DNA of 22,689 bases from a virus (IMGVR_UViG_3300020442_001917:1-22689), one strand, 5' to 3'. Positions 6,101-14,927 are shown, counted from the first letter of the stretch. Notes: generated by a model not told the origin, from the letters alone. Program-made: numbers and translations.

Positions 6101-9020
6101 AGAATGCTGCCTCTGTTTTTGGTTCTGTAGCACCTACCTTCATTACATACTCATCACCACCCTTCTCTCTATTCTTTAATCCATTTCCAATTCCAATCTT
6201 ACCTTTACCAGATACATTTCCAATAATTACTCTTGCACTATCATCTGCAGCAGCTCTAATAATATAATTTCCATCTTGAGGAAACTCTACTTTCTCCCAC
6301 CTGATAAGATGTTCGCCAGAGTAAGAATCACTGGAAATTACTTCTTCTCCTTCATCTAAAATTTTAGTGCTAGTAATTCTTAAGTCCGCATTATTATCAA
6401 ATCCATTATCAATGTTATCATCGAAACTGATTTTAGTTTTATCAACAGGTCCAAATCCACTAGTAGGACTACCGCCTATTTGTTTGATAAGATACCTTTT
6501 TCCTGCAGTAAACGTAGCAGAACCAGTCTTTTTATCATTCTCTCTCCATTCGCCACTAAGATAGGTTCCATTGTCTCCAATTCTACCTCTTCTTAATCTT
6601 AGTAAGTCCCCATCATTCTCAATACTTATTTCTTTTAATACAAGACCAGAAGTAACTTGGTTATCGTCAATTTTCATTTCAAAATTGACTTTTAATTTAC
6701 CAGCACCAGTTACCTTGAGATAAAGATTGCCACCATCTTCCTCAAAGAATGCCTTAGGTTTTTCTTGCTGAACTACTACTCCAGCAGGGTCAAAGGGAAG
6801 TACAGCATACTTATTGAAGAACCCAGAGACTTTTTTGCCTAGGATTGGTTTTGCCCTGTACAGTTTTCTATCTGCCTTATCAATAGAAGACTTTGTATCA
6901 AAGACAGTTTTAGGAGAACTTTTTCCACCACTTTTTGAATCAGACTTATTAGATTTCATATTGAAGGTATCTGTATCACTTCCCTTCTGAACTTTAAAGT
7001 CTCTATTGGAACCTAAAAGTCTAACATCTTTATCTCCTGCAAGAATTTGAACTTGTCTTACCGCTAATCCAGCACTACTAGGATCATCATCCCACCTGAA
7101 CCGCATCTTAACTGTTCCAGTTCCAATGAGTTTATTGCCATCTTTAGAAAATTTTGCATTGCCACTTAGAATTTCAAGATGTGCGTTAGCATCATCACCT
7201 TTTTCATCATATAATTTTATTGTTTTAAGATCACCACTAACATCTAATTTATTATTTGCAGAATTCAATCCAATATAGGCAATCTTATATTCTACTTCTT
7301 TAGGTTCTTTAGATTCTTCCTCTACCACAGGAGCAGGTTCGGGTAGTTTACTTTCATCTGGACCCGAATTTTCTAGAGATGCTGTGATTGTATAGAGACC
7401 TTCCCTGACTGTCTTTGTGATAGAGATGGGATTTTTTCTATTTCTCTTAAGACCTTTGATTTGTCCTGGAGTAAAGTCCCAGAGACTTCCTTCTGAATTA
7501 CTGAAGTTTATATTACTGAAACTATCAGCAAGAGCATTGAAAGTATACTCTCCATCATAAGGAAAGTATTCTTGCCAGATAAAAGTATATACTTTACCTA
7601 CGTGTGCGCTACCCTCTGCCTCACTCTCAGGTACAGGAGATATTGCATACTTATTCATAAAGGTATCATCAACAACCTCAATAGGATTTCTCTTTGTTGG
7701 GTCTCTGAAGTTAAGTCTATATGTTAAATCATATGTACTTCTTTTATTGCTTCCTTTTCCTGCTGCTTTATCCTTTTCTGTTGCTTTTACCTTCTTCTTA
7801 TCACCTGCCTTAAATTTACCTCTTTGTGCTGTGACTTGAATATCATCGTTGTCATTTGCAGAACCTACGTAATCAGCAAAGATTACTTTACCTGTACCTG
7901 ATCCTCTTTCTACAGACTTGCCACCCTCTTCTTTTACAAGACCTTGCTCAATTGCTCTATCAATATTTTTAACCTTTCTTCTTCTATCAGACGTAACAAT
8001 ATAAGTTGTGTTGACTCTGACTTTTTTGATTGTCCTTCTATATTTTCCGCTTCTATTTTTGTGAGTCACACCCTTAATTTTAAAACTATGAGACCCATCT
8101 TCTGCCTCAAAGTTAAACTCTAAGTCCCTATTCTTTTCAGTACCTTGACCATAAACTTCAAACTCAACAGGAACTAAACCTGTATTCTTTTCTGGTTTGA
8201 GAAGTTCTCCACCCCATGCCCAGTGTTCGACAGGGAAAACTACATTGTTATTTTTATCTTCACCAACAACAACGATAGGTCTTTGACTTCTAGTATCCCA
8301 CCAAGTACCTGTTGATTTTCTCTGAATAAACTCTTGATACTTTTTAATTTCTGACCTGATAGGGTCCTGGAAATAGTTTGCATAGTCATTTGGATTCCAG
8401 TCACCTATAATTTCACCATTTACAGGGTCAAGTCTAACACCATAATCATCTTCATTAAAATTAGGAATCAGAGTTTCTAAATCTAAATCTTCAAACTCAT
8501 CTTCATCACTGTAAGTTTCAAGCAAGGTTGCAGTATCACCTAAGAATGCTTGAGCATTTACTCTAGTTGCCTTTCCAAAAGTATCTTTAATCTCTACGAG
8601 TGGTGGATACTGATATCCAAATCCACCATGAATCAAATCAACAGCAAGGATAGAACCATCACTTCCAACGACGGCATTACCTTGAGCACCAACACCACCG
8701 CCACCTAAAAAATTAACCTCAATCTTATTAACATTTCCTAAATCAAGACTAGGATCTAATCCATCAATACCACCACAGTTGCTGGGGTCGTTCTTTGGTT
8801 TAACATCATCAGCGGTAAGAGCATTTACCTCATTGATGTTCATAAATCTTACTTCATCCCTGTTAGACACAATAAACTGTGTTCCAGGTTCAAGTTTCGC
8901 ATATCTATTGGCTTCAAAAATACTTACGTTGCTGACATAACCTCTCTCTGCAGAGATATACCCAACTCTAATATCTTTTTTTCGTGCGTTTCCAAATAAA
9001 TCGAATGTGGTATCCGCCAT
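3141..9020 (-). CDS. Giant modular virion protein (adhesin/tail-fibre-like)
   Basis: This encodes 1959 residues. The N-terminus (AERGYVSNVSIFEANRYAKL) is of the kind seen in cyanophage structural proteins. A repeated module with FP.DG.Y text recurs near residues 486, 913, 1114 and 1538 (FPYDGEYTF, FPQDGNYII, IPYDGFYGV, FPIDGQYTF), usually preceded by N(K/R)(Y/F)A..P and followed by ADD or a similar turn. It resembles PA14-type beta-sandwich carbohydrate-binding modules. Glycine-rich segments lie at about 1207-1320, 1361-1420 (CIGGGGSGY, GGGGGSGAAYAYAS) and 1722-1798. A motif of the form V..V.I..PG.GY...P occurs near 124, 1651 and 1827. A CATAAATA box lies 34 bases before the ATG. A host-contact role is inferred; the receptor is unknown. 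Confidence 0.75.
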   Translation of the reverse strand: MADTTFDLFGNARKKDIRVGYISAERGYVSNVSIFEANRYAKLEPGTQFIVSNRDEVRFMNINEVNALTADDVKPKNDPSNCGGIDGLDPSLDLGNVNKIEVNFLGGGGVGAQGNAVVGSDGSILAVDLIHGGFGYQYPPLVEIKDTFGKATRVNAQAFLGDTATLLETYSDEDEFEDLDLETLIPNFNEDDYGVRLDPVNGEIIGDWNPNDYANYFQDPIRSEIKKYQEFIQRKSTGTWWDTRSQRPIVVVGEDKNNNVVFPVEHWAWGGELLKPEKNTGLVPVEFEVYGQGTEKNRDLEFNFEAEDGSHSFKIKGVTHKNRSGKYRRTIKKVRVNTTYIVTSDRRRKVKNIDRAIEQGLVKEEGGKSVERGSGTGKVIFADYVGSANDNDDIQVTAQRGKFKAGDKKKVKATEKDKAAGKGSNKRSTYDLTYRLNFRDPTKRNPIEVVDDTFMNKYAISPVPESEAEGSAHVGKVYTFIWQEYFPYDGEYTFNALADSFSNINFSNSEGSLWDFTPGQIKGLKRNRKNPISITKTVREGLYTITASLENSGPDESKLPEPAPVVEEESKEPKEVEYKIAYIGLNSANNKLDVSGDLKTIKLYDEKGDDANAHLEILSGNAKFSKDGNKLIGTGTVKMRFRWDDDPSSAGLAVRQVQILAGDKDVRLLGSNRDFKVQKGSDTDTFNMKSNKSDSKSGGKSSPKTVFDTKSSIDKADRKLYRAKPILGKKVSGFFNKYAVLPFDPAGVVVQQEKPKAFFEEDGGNLYLKVTGAGKLKVNFEMKIDDNQVTSGLVLKEISIENDGDLLRLRRGRIGDNGTYLSGEWRENDKKTGSATFTAGKRYLIKQIGGSPTSGFGPVDKTKISFDDNIDNGFDNNADLRITSTKILDEGEEVISSDSYSGEHLIRWEKVEFPQDGNYIIRAAADDSARVIIGNVSGKGKIGIGNGLKNREKGGDEYVMKVGATEPKTEAAFFTKGSYRIRVELTQKRGKTLLSGNPMGIAIDIRTASQEQTVDFENLQSWQENPMGFALTINAPKAPIPQETPPPQEGRCPNNPMWTTRFTKGSDGGRWFPAYDSRWAKFMNRFAMSPVKPKSSPESSESGKDFSKTWNVDIPYDGFYGVRGSCDNSGTITVGGSTFDLEGFKTELPKLNKVFLNQGSTNITVKVRNAPQQSFVKKPKVIFDTADWVNTAEEIDVEIIKEKMLCQAGGGFGGNSGKKQTKVGKVKKGKGGRGAPGEGEQDGSKGGNGGGAGLRNGRTAKTGKGGTIDGGFGVNLNGTERGSNNEVRSDDDDGGDGAIYGGGGGGSRGKGRAGNGGDGAVKIIWGSTGKSRTFTKPGTYEVLVPQTEPGKLNRTSVKVSCIGGGGSGYTDRADKAVEVITGTGEGETFFYDSDGNRRTIKIETEVKEKMIKGGGGGSGAAYAYASEKLPAGTRLEVFVGRGGIATEEEGSADGEDSYVKILTTAIDEEAEKPKKVKNPQGKGKIKYTGPLITSYKKKGRNPKDHLGPYLSPFFAFGRQATDEIQGREWTFKWENVDFPIDGQYTFRTEADDFMTVRVDGRRVQRTSVGDNIEEKTRRFTKGKKTVEITLENSNQPGTNFVLNPVYCGLEILAQVPTEINDQSSWKKNPVGASAILIPPPCPQEIGGVGIVTDVVITTPGVGYSGGIGPGYPVTLELDNIVIENPGINYDIGDPVIVIGGFDFPDIIVPDINEPLPPKDPVIVDPDGGDGLGGPGGTGGFGDPSGGGFINYDPDKEGPPTGSTTGTTDPTIGIPGGDGGFGGGAGSGAGAGGGAGGPGSGTAIPNTGNRNPVLNLVLGPFGTVVGVDIIDPGSGFTKTPTISILSDTGVNAVLRPKFRVVRDPIGVDPATLIQVTDLVGLKQTGYIDGRAYYGQVFIKNGLRYAGVYETVGELVRVYDTLQESITGQVTTRPSAILRQGTDIQSNDPRLNIPGTPDNIT

Positions 9021-9053
9021 ACTTATAAAAGTATTTCCCTGCTAATATAAGAA

Positions 9054-9061
9054 TATTTATG
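9054..9061 (-). promoter_or_regulatory. T4-late-like promoter box CATAAATA
   Basis: On the minus strand CATAAATA differs from the T4 late consensus TATAAATA by one base. It overlaps the stop codon of the gp5-like gene and lies 34 bases before the ATG of the giant virion protein. The same octamer appears upstream of gp26 and of the amidase-bearing protein, which makes chance less likely in this AT-rich DNA. Confidence 0.5.
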
Positions 9062-10835
9062 AGGTTGGTTGAACTCTTGTGTCAGGTGCAGGGTTGTAAA
9101 CAACCCTCTCTTGTCCCTTCGCTGGTTTTGCAAATGGTTTTGTTTCCGTAGCATCTAAGATTTCACCATCATCAGTAACTCCTTTATTAATAGACTCTGC
9201 ACTAGGCAATTGTGTCTGAGATTGTCCTCCCCCACCACCATCTAAAGTAAAGAAGTCTGATACTGCTAAGTTAGGAGACAAGTCACAACCAAATAAACTT
9301 AACTTTATATTAGTAAACGACATAGCACCAGAAATACTACCAACAATTTTGGATATCTCTTTGGTTATACCATCAATTTGATTTGTAACATTAGCAATCT
9401 CAGATTGGATTTCTCCAACAAAAGCACCTAAGTTTCTTAAGAGTTGGTCATTAGCAGAGTTCACATCATCAACAGTGCTTCTGATTGTAGCAGCAACGAT
9501 ATCCTCAGCATAGCACATAGGAACTCTTGGTGCCGTTTGAAATTCATTTCCACTTAGGACTTGTTGCTTTGCTTTCTTCTCAAGACCTTTTAAATCAATA
9601 CTGTCTGTAAGTTTCTTTAGAATCTGTCCAGCAAGTTTCTTAACAATCTTATTATATAAACAATATGTCAACTGTGTCATCTGTTCTTTCACATCAGCAA
9701 ACAGATGTCTGAAACTTGATGGTATTGTAGATACAACAGTAGTTAATCCTTGATTTACAATCTTAATAATATATTCTGCAATCTTATCATATATTACCTT
9801 CATATATTTTGCCATGGCATTGGCAGCATTTTCAATTTCTTTTGTTATGTTACGAACAGTATTTGATACTGCCTCAACATAACTTTGGAATGATTGCAGA
9901 TACTTATCAATCATTCCAATAAGATTATCTATAATTGTTTGAATACCTTTGACAGCAGAATCTAAATGATTATCTGCTTTCATCATAGGTATTTTGTACT
10001 TATACCTATCATCCCTTTTGATATCTGCAGTGTCAAGTTGATGAATACCATCAACGTGTTCTTTTGTTGCTCCTATTTGTGCAGGAGCAAGTGGAGATGA
10101 CTCTTGCTGTCTCTGTTTCTTCAGAGATTGCTTTACTTTCTTTTTGACAAATTGTGTAAACTCTTGTCCAGTTAATCCCTGCTGTGTTGCCTGAGTTTGT
10201 GCCGCATCAATATACTGTCTTACTACAGGCGAACTGCTATAGTAAGGTTGTAATCCATACTCATTTAATATTGTTTTTGATGCTGCTTCAGAAGTATATG
10301 GAGATATTCCTGGTTTTGTAGTTTGTAATGCCTCATCAGGTAAGACTTCCCTTTCTGATTCTGACTTTGGAATCTTGCCTCTAGCAATACCACTAGTATT
10401 CAGAGAACCAGGTTGCGTATCAGTAACTCTACTATTACCAATTGTAGGAGAAAGAATTGACTGAGAATTATTACCAAGGATTCCCATGATAACAGGGACT
10501 TGCATCTCCTGTCCATCCATAAAGAAACCAAACACCATGTTACCTTGGCGAAGGTTTGCAGACTGAAATGCTTCAGTCTGTCCTCCACCACCAGTAACAG
10601 GATACATAACCTGTGCCCATGGCAAATCCTCAGAGGGAATTGTCTGCTCACCTTGGTCGTGTAGACCAATAATTCTTACCTTATATCTTCTCCCCCAACC
10701 AGGGATTTGTCCTGCATCAGCATACTTACCTGAGAGAATATTATCTCTCCAAACAGAATCGTCTGCAATCTGACCAACCCACCAGTTAAAGGAAGAACCT
10801 AGAAACCCTGGATTAAAACTAGTAGTTCCTTCCAT
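9057..10835 (-). CDS. gp5: Baseplate hub protein, gp5-like, without lysozyme domain
   Basis: I place the start at ATG 10835 (592 residues). A TTG one codon earlier is possible, but it would sit directly against the GAGGA ribosome binding site. Residues about 15-125 match the gp5 OB-fold region: FNWWVGQIAD, YKVRIIGLHDQ, EDLPWAQVMYPV and GNMVFGFFMDGQE resemble the T4 gp5 N-terminus. Unlike T4 gp5 there is no lysozyme domain and no C-terminal beta-helix. Instead, residues about 270-500 are long helices with coiled-coil character, then a disordered tail. Its ATG overlaps the CP12 stop (TGATG), and the gp27-like gene is one gene upstream. It probably forms the hub with gp27, while puncturing and cell-wall functions come from other proteins in the cluster. 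Confidence 0.8.
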   Translation of the reverse strand: MEGTTSFNPGFLGSSFNWWVGQIADDSVWRDNILSGKYADAGQIPGWGRRYKVRIIGLHDQGEQTIPSEDLPWAQVMYPVTGGGGQTEAFQSANLRQGNMVFGFFMDGQEMQVPVIMGILGNNSQSILSPTIGNSRVTDTQPGSLNTSGIARGKIPKSESEREVLPDEALQTTKPGISPYTSEAASKTILNEYGLQPYYSSSPVVRQYIDAAQTQATQQGLTGQEFTQFVKKKVKQSLKKQRQQESSPLAPAQIGATKEHVDGIHQLDTADIKRDDRYKYKIPMMKADNHLDSAVKGIQTIIDNLIGMIDKYLQSFQSYVEAVSNTVRNITKEIENAANAMAKYMKVIYDKIAEYIIKIVNQGLTTVVSTIPSSFRHLFADVKEQMTQLTYCLYNKIVKKLAGQILKKLTDSIDLKGLEKKAKQQVLSGNEFQTAPRVPMCYAEDIVAATIRSTVDDVNSANDQLLRNLGAFVGEIQSEIANVTNQIDGITKEISKIVGSISGAMSFTNIKLSLFGCDLSPNLAVSDFFTLDGGGGGQSQTQLPSAESINKGVTDDGEILDATETKPFAKPAKGQERVVYNPAPDTRVQPTS

Positions 10836-11053
10836 CAATCCTCATAGATTCTACATTCGTCTGCTTCTGGATTCTCATCACAATACATTTCAAATGCAGT
10901 TGGGTCATGGTCTTCATCAGGGTGAGCTGCTTGATACTTTTCAAGATGGTCTAACTCATCCTCAATATGCCTACGACGCTGCGGACTAATGTTCGCGTTC
11001 TCCAGTTCGTCTCTGTCGTCGTTAATGTGTTGTTGGATGCTTCTATCTGACAT
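10835..11053 (-). CDS. cp12: CP12 Calvin-cycle inhibitor (auxiliary metabolic gene)
   Basis: This encodes 72 residues. The C-terminus EMYCDENPEADECRIYED is the CP12 signature, including the Cys pair (residues about 58 and 67) whose disulfide region binds GAPDH. The preceding HIEDELDHLEKYQAAHP corresponds to the CP12 core helix, here degenerate. The N-terminal Cys pair used by many CP12 proteins to engage phosphoribulokinase is absent. In hosts, CP12 links GAPDH and phosphoribulokinase into an inactive complex. Phage CP12 is known in cyanophages and is thought to shut down carbon fixation and favour the pentose phosphate pathway. It starts 5 bases after the gp27-like stop, with AGG eight bases upstream, and its TGA overlaps the gp5 ATG, so it is part of the late tail operon. 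Confidence 0.87.
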   Translation of the reverse strand: MSDRSIQQHINDDRDELENANISPQRRRHIEDELDHLEKYQAAHPDEDHDPTAFEMYCDENPEADECRIYED

Positions 11054-11058
11054 ACGTT

Positions 11059-12393
11059 TTACCTAGTTTTTGGTGTTCTTTCAACAGAATCTCTTACTAA
11101 TAAGAGTTTAGTATAAGTTCCGTTAACGTCAAGATAATGACACAGTTCAGTTATAATATATAGACCACCTGATTGTTCGTTCACTTCATCAGTGTTGGTA
11201 TCTTTTTGTTGAGGTGAATCTATATAAACTGCGTCACCTGCGTGGAGAGAAAAATCTCCAGGAATTACAACCTCTGCTTTAAAAGAAAAGAATTGGTTGT
11301 ATCTCATTATAGATTGATTTAAAACTTTTTCAACCTTAAAGTTTTCTTCCTTTGACTTTTCTAATTGCTGCTCTGTTGTTCCGCCAGGGAGACTGCCAGT
11401 ATCTTTTAAAACATAAGTGGTCCTAGAAAAGTTTTTATTCTCTCCTGTTCTAATTAATTCTGGGTTCTGTGTTGCAAGTTTCTGTCCGCCAGTAGTCAAA
11501 GATGCTTCAGTTTCACCGGAGTTAGGTACTGATACTCTATAAACCCCATTGAAAGGGTCAAAGGTAACCAACCTTGTATCACGCGCACCTACCTTTTCTT
11601 TATCCTCTGCATTTTGTATATTATCTTTAGAAAAAGATAATGCCTTCACATCGTAACCCTCTGGTACTTTCTTTCCACAATCATCGGGGGTATCATTATA
11701 AATGATATATCTTTTAGGAGATTGTCCTAACAATGTGTCAATGGATTTGAAGTGATACCCTTCAGATGTTTCCCAGAAAAAGAAACCAGCAGTCTTACCA
11801 GATGCTGCTGCTTCTCCACTCACAGCAGGAACTGCCTTTTTAGATAACCAATTTATAGTATAGAAAGGTTTCTTAGCATTTCCCATAAAATTATATTCCT
11901 CTTCAAACGTATCATCAACTCCACTAATATCTTTGTCGGTTCCAAGATAATTAGCATCAGTAAGAATCTTCTTTACTGCTTCTGATATCTTACCTTTAAA
12001 CTTCTCATACAATCTTATCTTTTCATTCAGTAAATATTCTTTTGATACTGAAGAGATTGAAACTAACTGACCATGAGTGTCGTCTGATAACGGTGTTATA
12101 TTATTAGCATATAATGTTACCTCAAGTTCATTTCCTTGATTGTCCTCTACAAAAAATCTAGACTTCTCTCCGCCAACTAAAGGAAGACCATCAAGCACCG
12201 TCTTTCCATCTATTGCTCCACCAGTATCAACATATAAAATATTAGAACTTACAGTATTATTCAGCAAACTTTCAAAGTATTGCATTCTAATAATACCACC
12301 AACAAGCTCAGCAGTTTTACCCTCGTTTGAGGCAATACTAAAAGAACGTATTTGTGCGGGTGCTGCTAGTGCTGCTCTTGCGTCCGATGACAT
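11059..12393 (-). CDS. gp27: Baseplate hub protein, gp27-like
   Basis: This encodes 444 residues (T4 gp27 is 391). The early segment IIRMQYFESLLNNTVSSNILYVDTGG followed by LDGLPLVGGEKSRFFVED matches the phage hub-protein pattern (gp27 and gpD-like proteins), in which a strand pair describes a local fluctuation around a target value. Later text SEGYHFKSIDTLL and a C-terminal region FSFKAEVVIPGDFSLHAGDAVYI, then LYIITELCHYLDVNGTYTKLLLVRDS, also fit hub proteins. In T4 gp27 forms a trimeric hub with gp5, and here gp5 is encoded two genes downstream. A weak TTAAATA box lies 18 bases before the ATG; no Shine-Dalgarno is evident. The identification is structural in style rather than by strong identity. 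Confidence 0.72.
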   Translation of the reverse strand: MSSDARAALAAPAQIRSFSIASNEGKTAELVGGIIRMQYFESLLNNTVSSNILYVDTGGAIDGKTVLDGLPLVGGEKSRFFVEDNQGNELEVTLYANNITPLSDDTHGQLVSISSVSKEYLLNEKIRLYEKFKGKISEAVKKILTDANYLGTDKDISGVDDTFEEEYNFMGNAKKPFYTINWLSKKAVPAVSGEAAASGKTAGFFFWETSEGYHFKSIDTLLGQSPKRYIIYNDTPDDCGKKVPEGYDVKALSFSKDNIQNAEDKEKVGARDTRLVTFDPFNGVYRVSVPNSGETEASLTTGGQKLATQNPELIRTGENKNFSRTTYVLKDTGSLPGGTTEQQLEKSKEENFKVEKVLNQSIMRYNQFFSFKAEVVIPGDFSLHAGDAVYIDSPQQKDTNTDEVNEQSGGLYIITELCHYLDVNGTYTKLLLVRDSVERTPKTR

Positions 12394-12413
12394 ATCTTAT
12401 ATTTTATTACTAT

Positions 12414-14927
12414 TTAACCAACAAAACTGAGAATTTCTTTAAAGTTAATAGATGGCGTGGAAGGTGCAGACCTTATTGTAGGTTCTGACTTCATTGGTGC
12501 CTGTGCAATAACTTCCTTACGGTCAATCACAATAACTTCACCTGCAGTTGGGTCATTATAAGAGGCATAGTTCATTAAAATCTCAACTGCCTTCTGTCCC
12601 TCTGCCTTATTAATAGCACTTAAGAATCCAGGAAAGGCAGTTTGAATTGCCATCGTAGAATCCTTATCAATCACAAACTCACCACTGGTAAGCATTGCTG
12701 GTACTTTATCAATACCTTCTTGTCCCGTTACTTCACCGCCAAACTGAAGTCTTTGGAATGCATTATACATTTGCTGGGGTTTGATATGTGCAGCATTATT
12801 TCCAACACCAGCATAGTAACTGATACCAGAATCATCCTTAGGAATTGCTGCCCAGACTTTTGAAAGTCTAAGCATTGCTTCCTTAGGATTTTTTCTTGCC
12901 ATATCCTTTGTTACATCTGCTTGACCAGGACCAATCAAATACTCTGCAATCTTCTTCTGATTCTCTGCATTATACAGTGCAGTGTTGGGGTCTAATCCTA
13001 CTGCCCTTGCTCTATCATTTAAATACTCTGGTAGGTTTTGCCAAGCACCAACAGCACCAGTCGCTTTTCTTGCAACTTCAGCAATCGTCATCTTAGTAGC
13101 ACCAGGTAAGGTAGTGCTGGGATACATCGCTTCATATCCACCACGACCAGCTTCATACTTATAGATGAGATTTAGAACTGGTCCCCATCCACCCTCTACA
13201 ACCTGAGGAACATCAGTAGAAATATCTGCACCAGTAGCAGAATCTCTTTCTGTTGATACTGAACCAGGACCATAAGTAGAACCCTCTTCCATTACCTGAG
13301 GAGATATACCTGCCATACTTTCTATAGTTTGGGTTAAGAACTCCTCAATAGTTGTCGCACCTTTCTTCTTCTCTGTTGTTGTTTCTTCTTTCTTAGACTC
13401 TTCTATGTTTGCTTTGTTCTTAGCAAATAATCCTTTAAAAGTATTACCAACCCACTCAACAAAATTTGATGATGCAACAGAAGAATCCTTGAGAGAGTCT
13501 GCTGATACAATTCCACCATCTTTATAAGCAATTGCCAGGTTACTCTTCAGTTTTTCATCCTGGAATCCTTTTAATAATAAGTTATTAAATCCAGCACCAA
13601 TACTCTTATAATCAGATTGAGATGGATCATCACCAGCAAGTACTTTAGTTGCTGTAGCAAGAACAGGACCAAAGTAATCTATTTGACTGAATGCTTTTGT
13701 AGGACCAGAAAACTTAGATTTCTCATCATCAGTTTTTATCGGGGAAACTTTCTGTTCTCCCTTTGCATAGTTAGGTTTTACTACTCTTTGCTTTGGAGTA
13801 TCCAATGGTTTGATTTGACCACCCTCTTGGCGTCCTTGTATCTCTGCTGGTTGTGGTTCTTTTTCTTTAAAGATTGTATCATATAATAACCCACCAAGTT
13901 CAGCACCAGCAGCACCACCTAAGGCACCACCAATCCAGGTTCCAATACCAGGACCAAGAATAGTTCCAAGTGCTCCACCTAACCACATTCCAAGACCAGA
14001 ACCTACACCTCTGAATGCTGCTTTACCTACAGGGTCACCTGCTATCATTGATAATACAAACTCAATGATACCACCAATGATTGGTACTCTCTTTACAAGA
14101 GGTTTGATAATACTTACCGCACCAGATACAAGTTTTTGAGTTCCTTTAACAGCAGCAGTCCTAGCAAGTTTTTTTCCTCCAATACGGAGAGCAGTTCTCG
14201 TTATAGTCCTACCGGCACCGCGAGCAGCAACACCAGCAGCAACCTTTCCACCTGCGGCAGCAGTTTTTGCTACTTGTTTATTAACACCCTCAGCAACTTT
14301 GATTGCCGTCATTGCAGCAATCACAGCACCATTTAATAATGTGGTCAGGTTACTTGCTATAGAATCAAATCCTTTAGCAGCATCCTCACCGAAGATATTT
14401 GCTACCTGACCTCTTGTCCAATCGTATGCTTTATATCCCCAATCAATAAAGGTAACAAGACCATTAAGAATCTTACCACCAAAGTTAATCAACCATTCAC
14501 CAATTCCTACAAGACCTACAAAGACAGGTTTCAATAGAGGAGCAAACTCTACAAGTCTATAGAGTAGATATCCTCCAAGGACATTCATAAGGAACTGCTT
14601 TATCCTATCAAGGAAACTCATTCCTGGAACCTTAGGCAGGTCTAACTTACCACCAGTATCCTTTGGTTTCTTTTCTAACTTTGCTTCTCTTTTTGACCTT
14701 CTCTCTTGTTGTTCTTCTTTTCTCTTATCGTTTTCTTCTTTCTTCTTGGAAGCAAGAGTTCCCTCTAACAACCCAGCAATGGTAGTCAGTTTCTCCTTGA
14801 TAACTGTTGTCTTCTCTTGGTTCTCTGCTTTCTTGTCACTAAAAGTTGGAACAAGTTTACCTGCAGAAATAACACTTGTTCTTGGTTTTATGATTGCTGA
14901 ATCTGTTGCGCTAGGAAGTAGTTTCAT
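12414..14927 (-). CDS. Tape-measure-like virion protein with lysozyme-like domain
   Basis: This encodes 837 residues. Order: a basic coiled segment with KREAKLEKK (about 79-87); FLDRIKQFLMNVLGGYLLYRL (about 105-125); hydrophobic and glycine-zipper stretches (about 130-350); FLTQTIESMAGIS (about 525-538); then a lysozyme/transglycosylase-like domain (about 581-700) with YKYEAGRGGYEAMYP, AVGAWQNLPEYLNDRARAVG and ENQKKIAEYLI. The Glu in YEAG is a candidate catalytic acid. A later GIDKVPAMLTSGEFVI motif (about 731-746) is typical of tape-measure proteins. The ATG overlaps the upstream stop (TGATGA). It shares these modules with the 945-residue neighbour, so the two appear to be paralogues carrying different hydrolases. 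It may act in tail assembly and in local peptidoglycan cleavage at entry. The lysozyme fold is not proved. Confidence 0.7.
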   Translation of the reverse strand: MKLLPSATDSAIIKPRTSVISAGKLVPTFSDKKAENQEKTTVIKEKLTTIAGLLEGTLASKKKEENDKRKEEQQERRSKREAKLEKKPKDTGGKLDLPKVPGMSFLDRIKQFLMNVLGGYLLYRLVEFAPLLKPVFVGLVGIGEWLINFGGKILNGLVTFIDWGYKAYDWTRGQVANIFGEDAAKGFDSIASNLTTLLNGAVIAAMTAIKVAEGVNKQVAKTAAAGGKVAAGVAARGAGRTITRTALRIGGKKLARTAAVKGTQKLVSGAVSIIKPLVKRVPIIGGIIEFVLSMIAGDPVGKAAFRGVGSGLGMWLGGALGTILGPGIGTWIGGALGGAAGAELGGLLYDTIFKEKEPQPAEIQGRQEGGQIKPLDTPKQRVVKPNYAKGEQKVSPIKTDDEKSKFSGPTKAFSQIDYFGPVLATATKVLAGDDPSQSDYKSIGAGFNNLLLKGFQDEKLKSNLAIAYKDGGIVSADSLKDSSVASSNFVEWVGNTFKGLFAKNKANIEESKKEETTTEKKKGATTIEEFLTQTIESMAGISPQVMEEGSTYGPGSVSTERDSATGADISTDVPQVVEGGWGPVLNLIYKYEAGRGGYEAMYPSTTLPGATKMTIAEVARKATGAVGAWQNLPEYLNDRARAVGLDPNTALYNAENQKKIAEYLIGPGQADVTKDMARKNPKEAMLRLSKVWAAIPKDDSGISYYAGVGNNAAHIKPQQMYNAFQRLQFGGEVTGQEGIDKVPAMLTSGEFVIDKDSTMAIQTAFPGFLSAINKAEGQKAVEILMNYASYNDPTAGEVIVIDRKEVIAQAPMKSEPTIRSAPSTPSINFKEILSFVG

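Noticed and set aside
10836-10838. TTG start for the gp5-like gene
   Set aside because: It would sit directly against the GAGGA site; the ATG immediately after it gives better spacing and a stop-start overlap with CP12.
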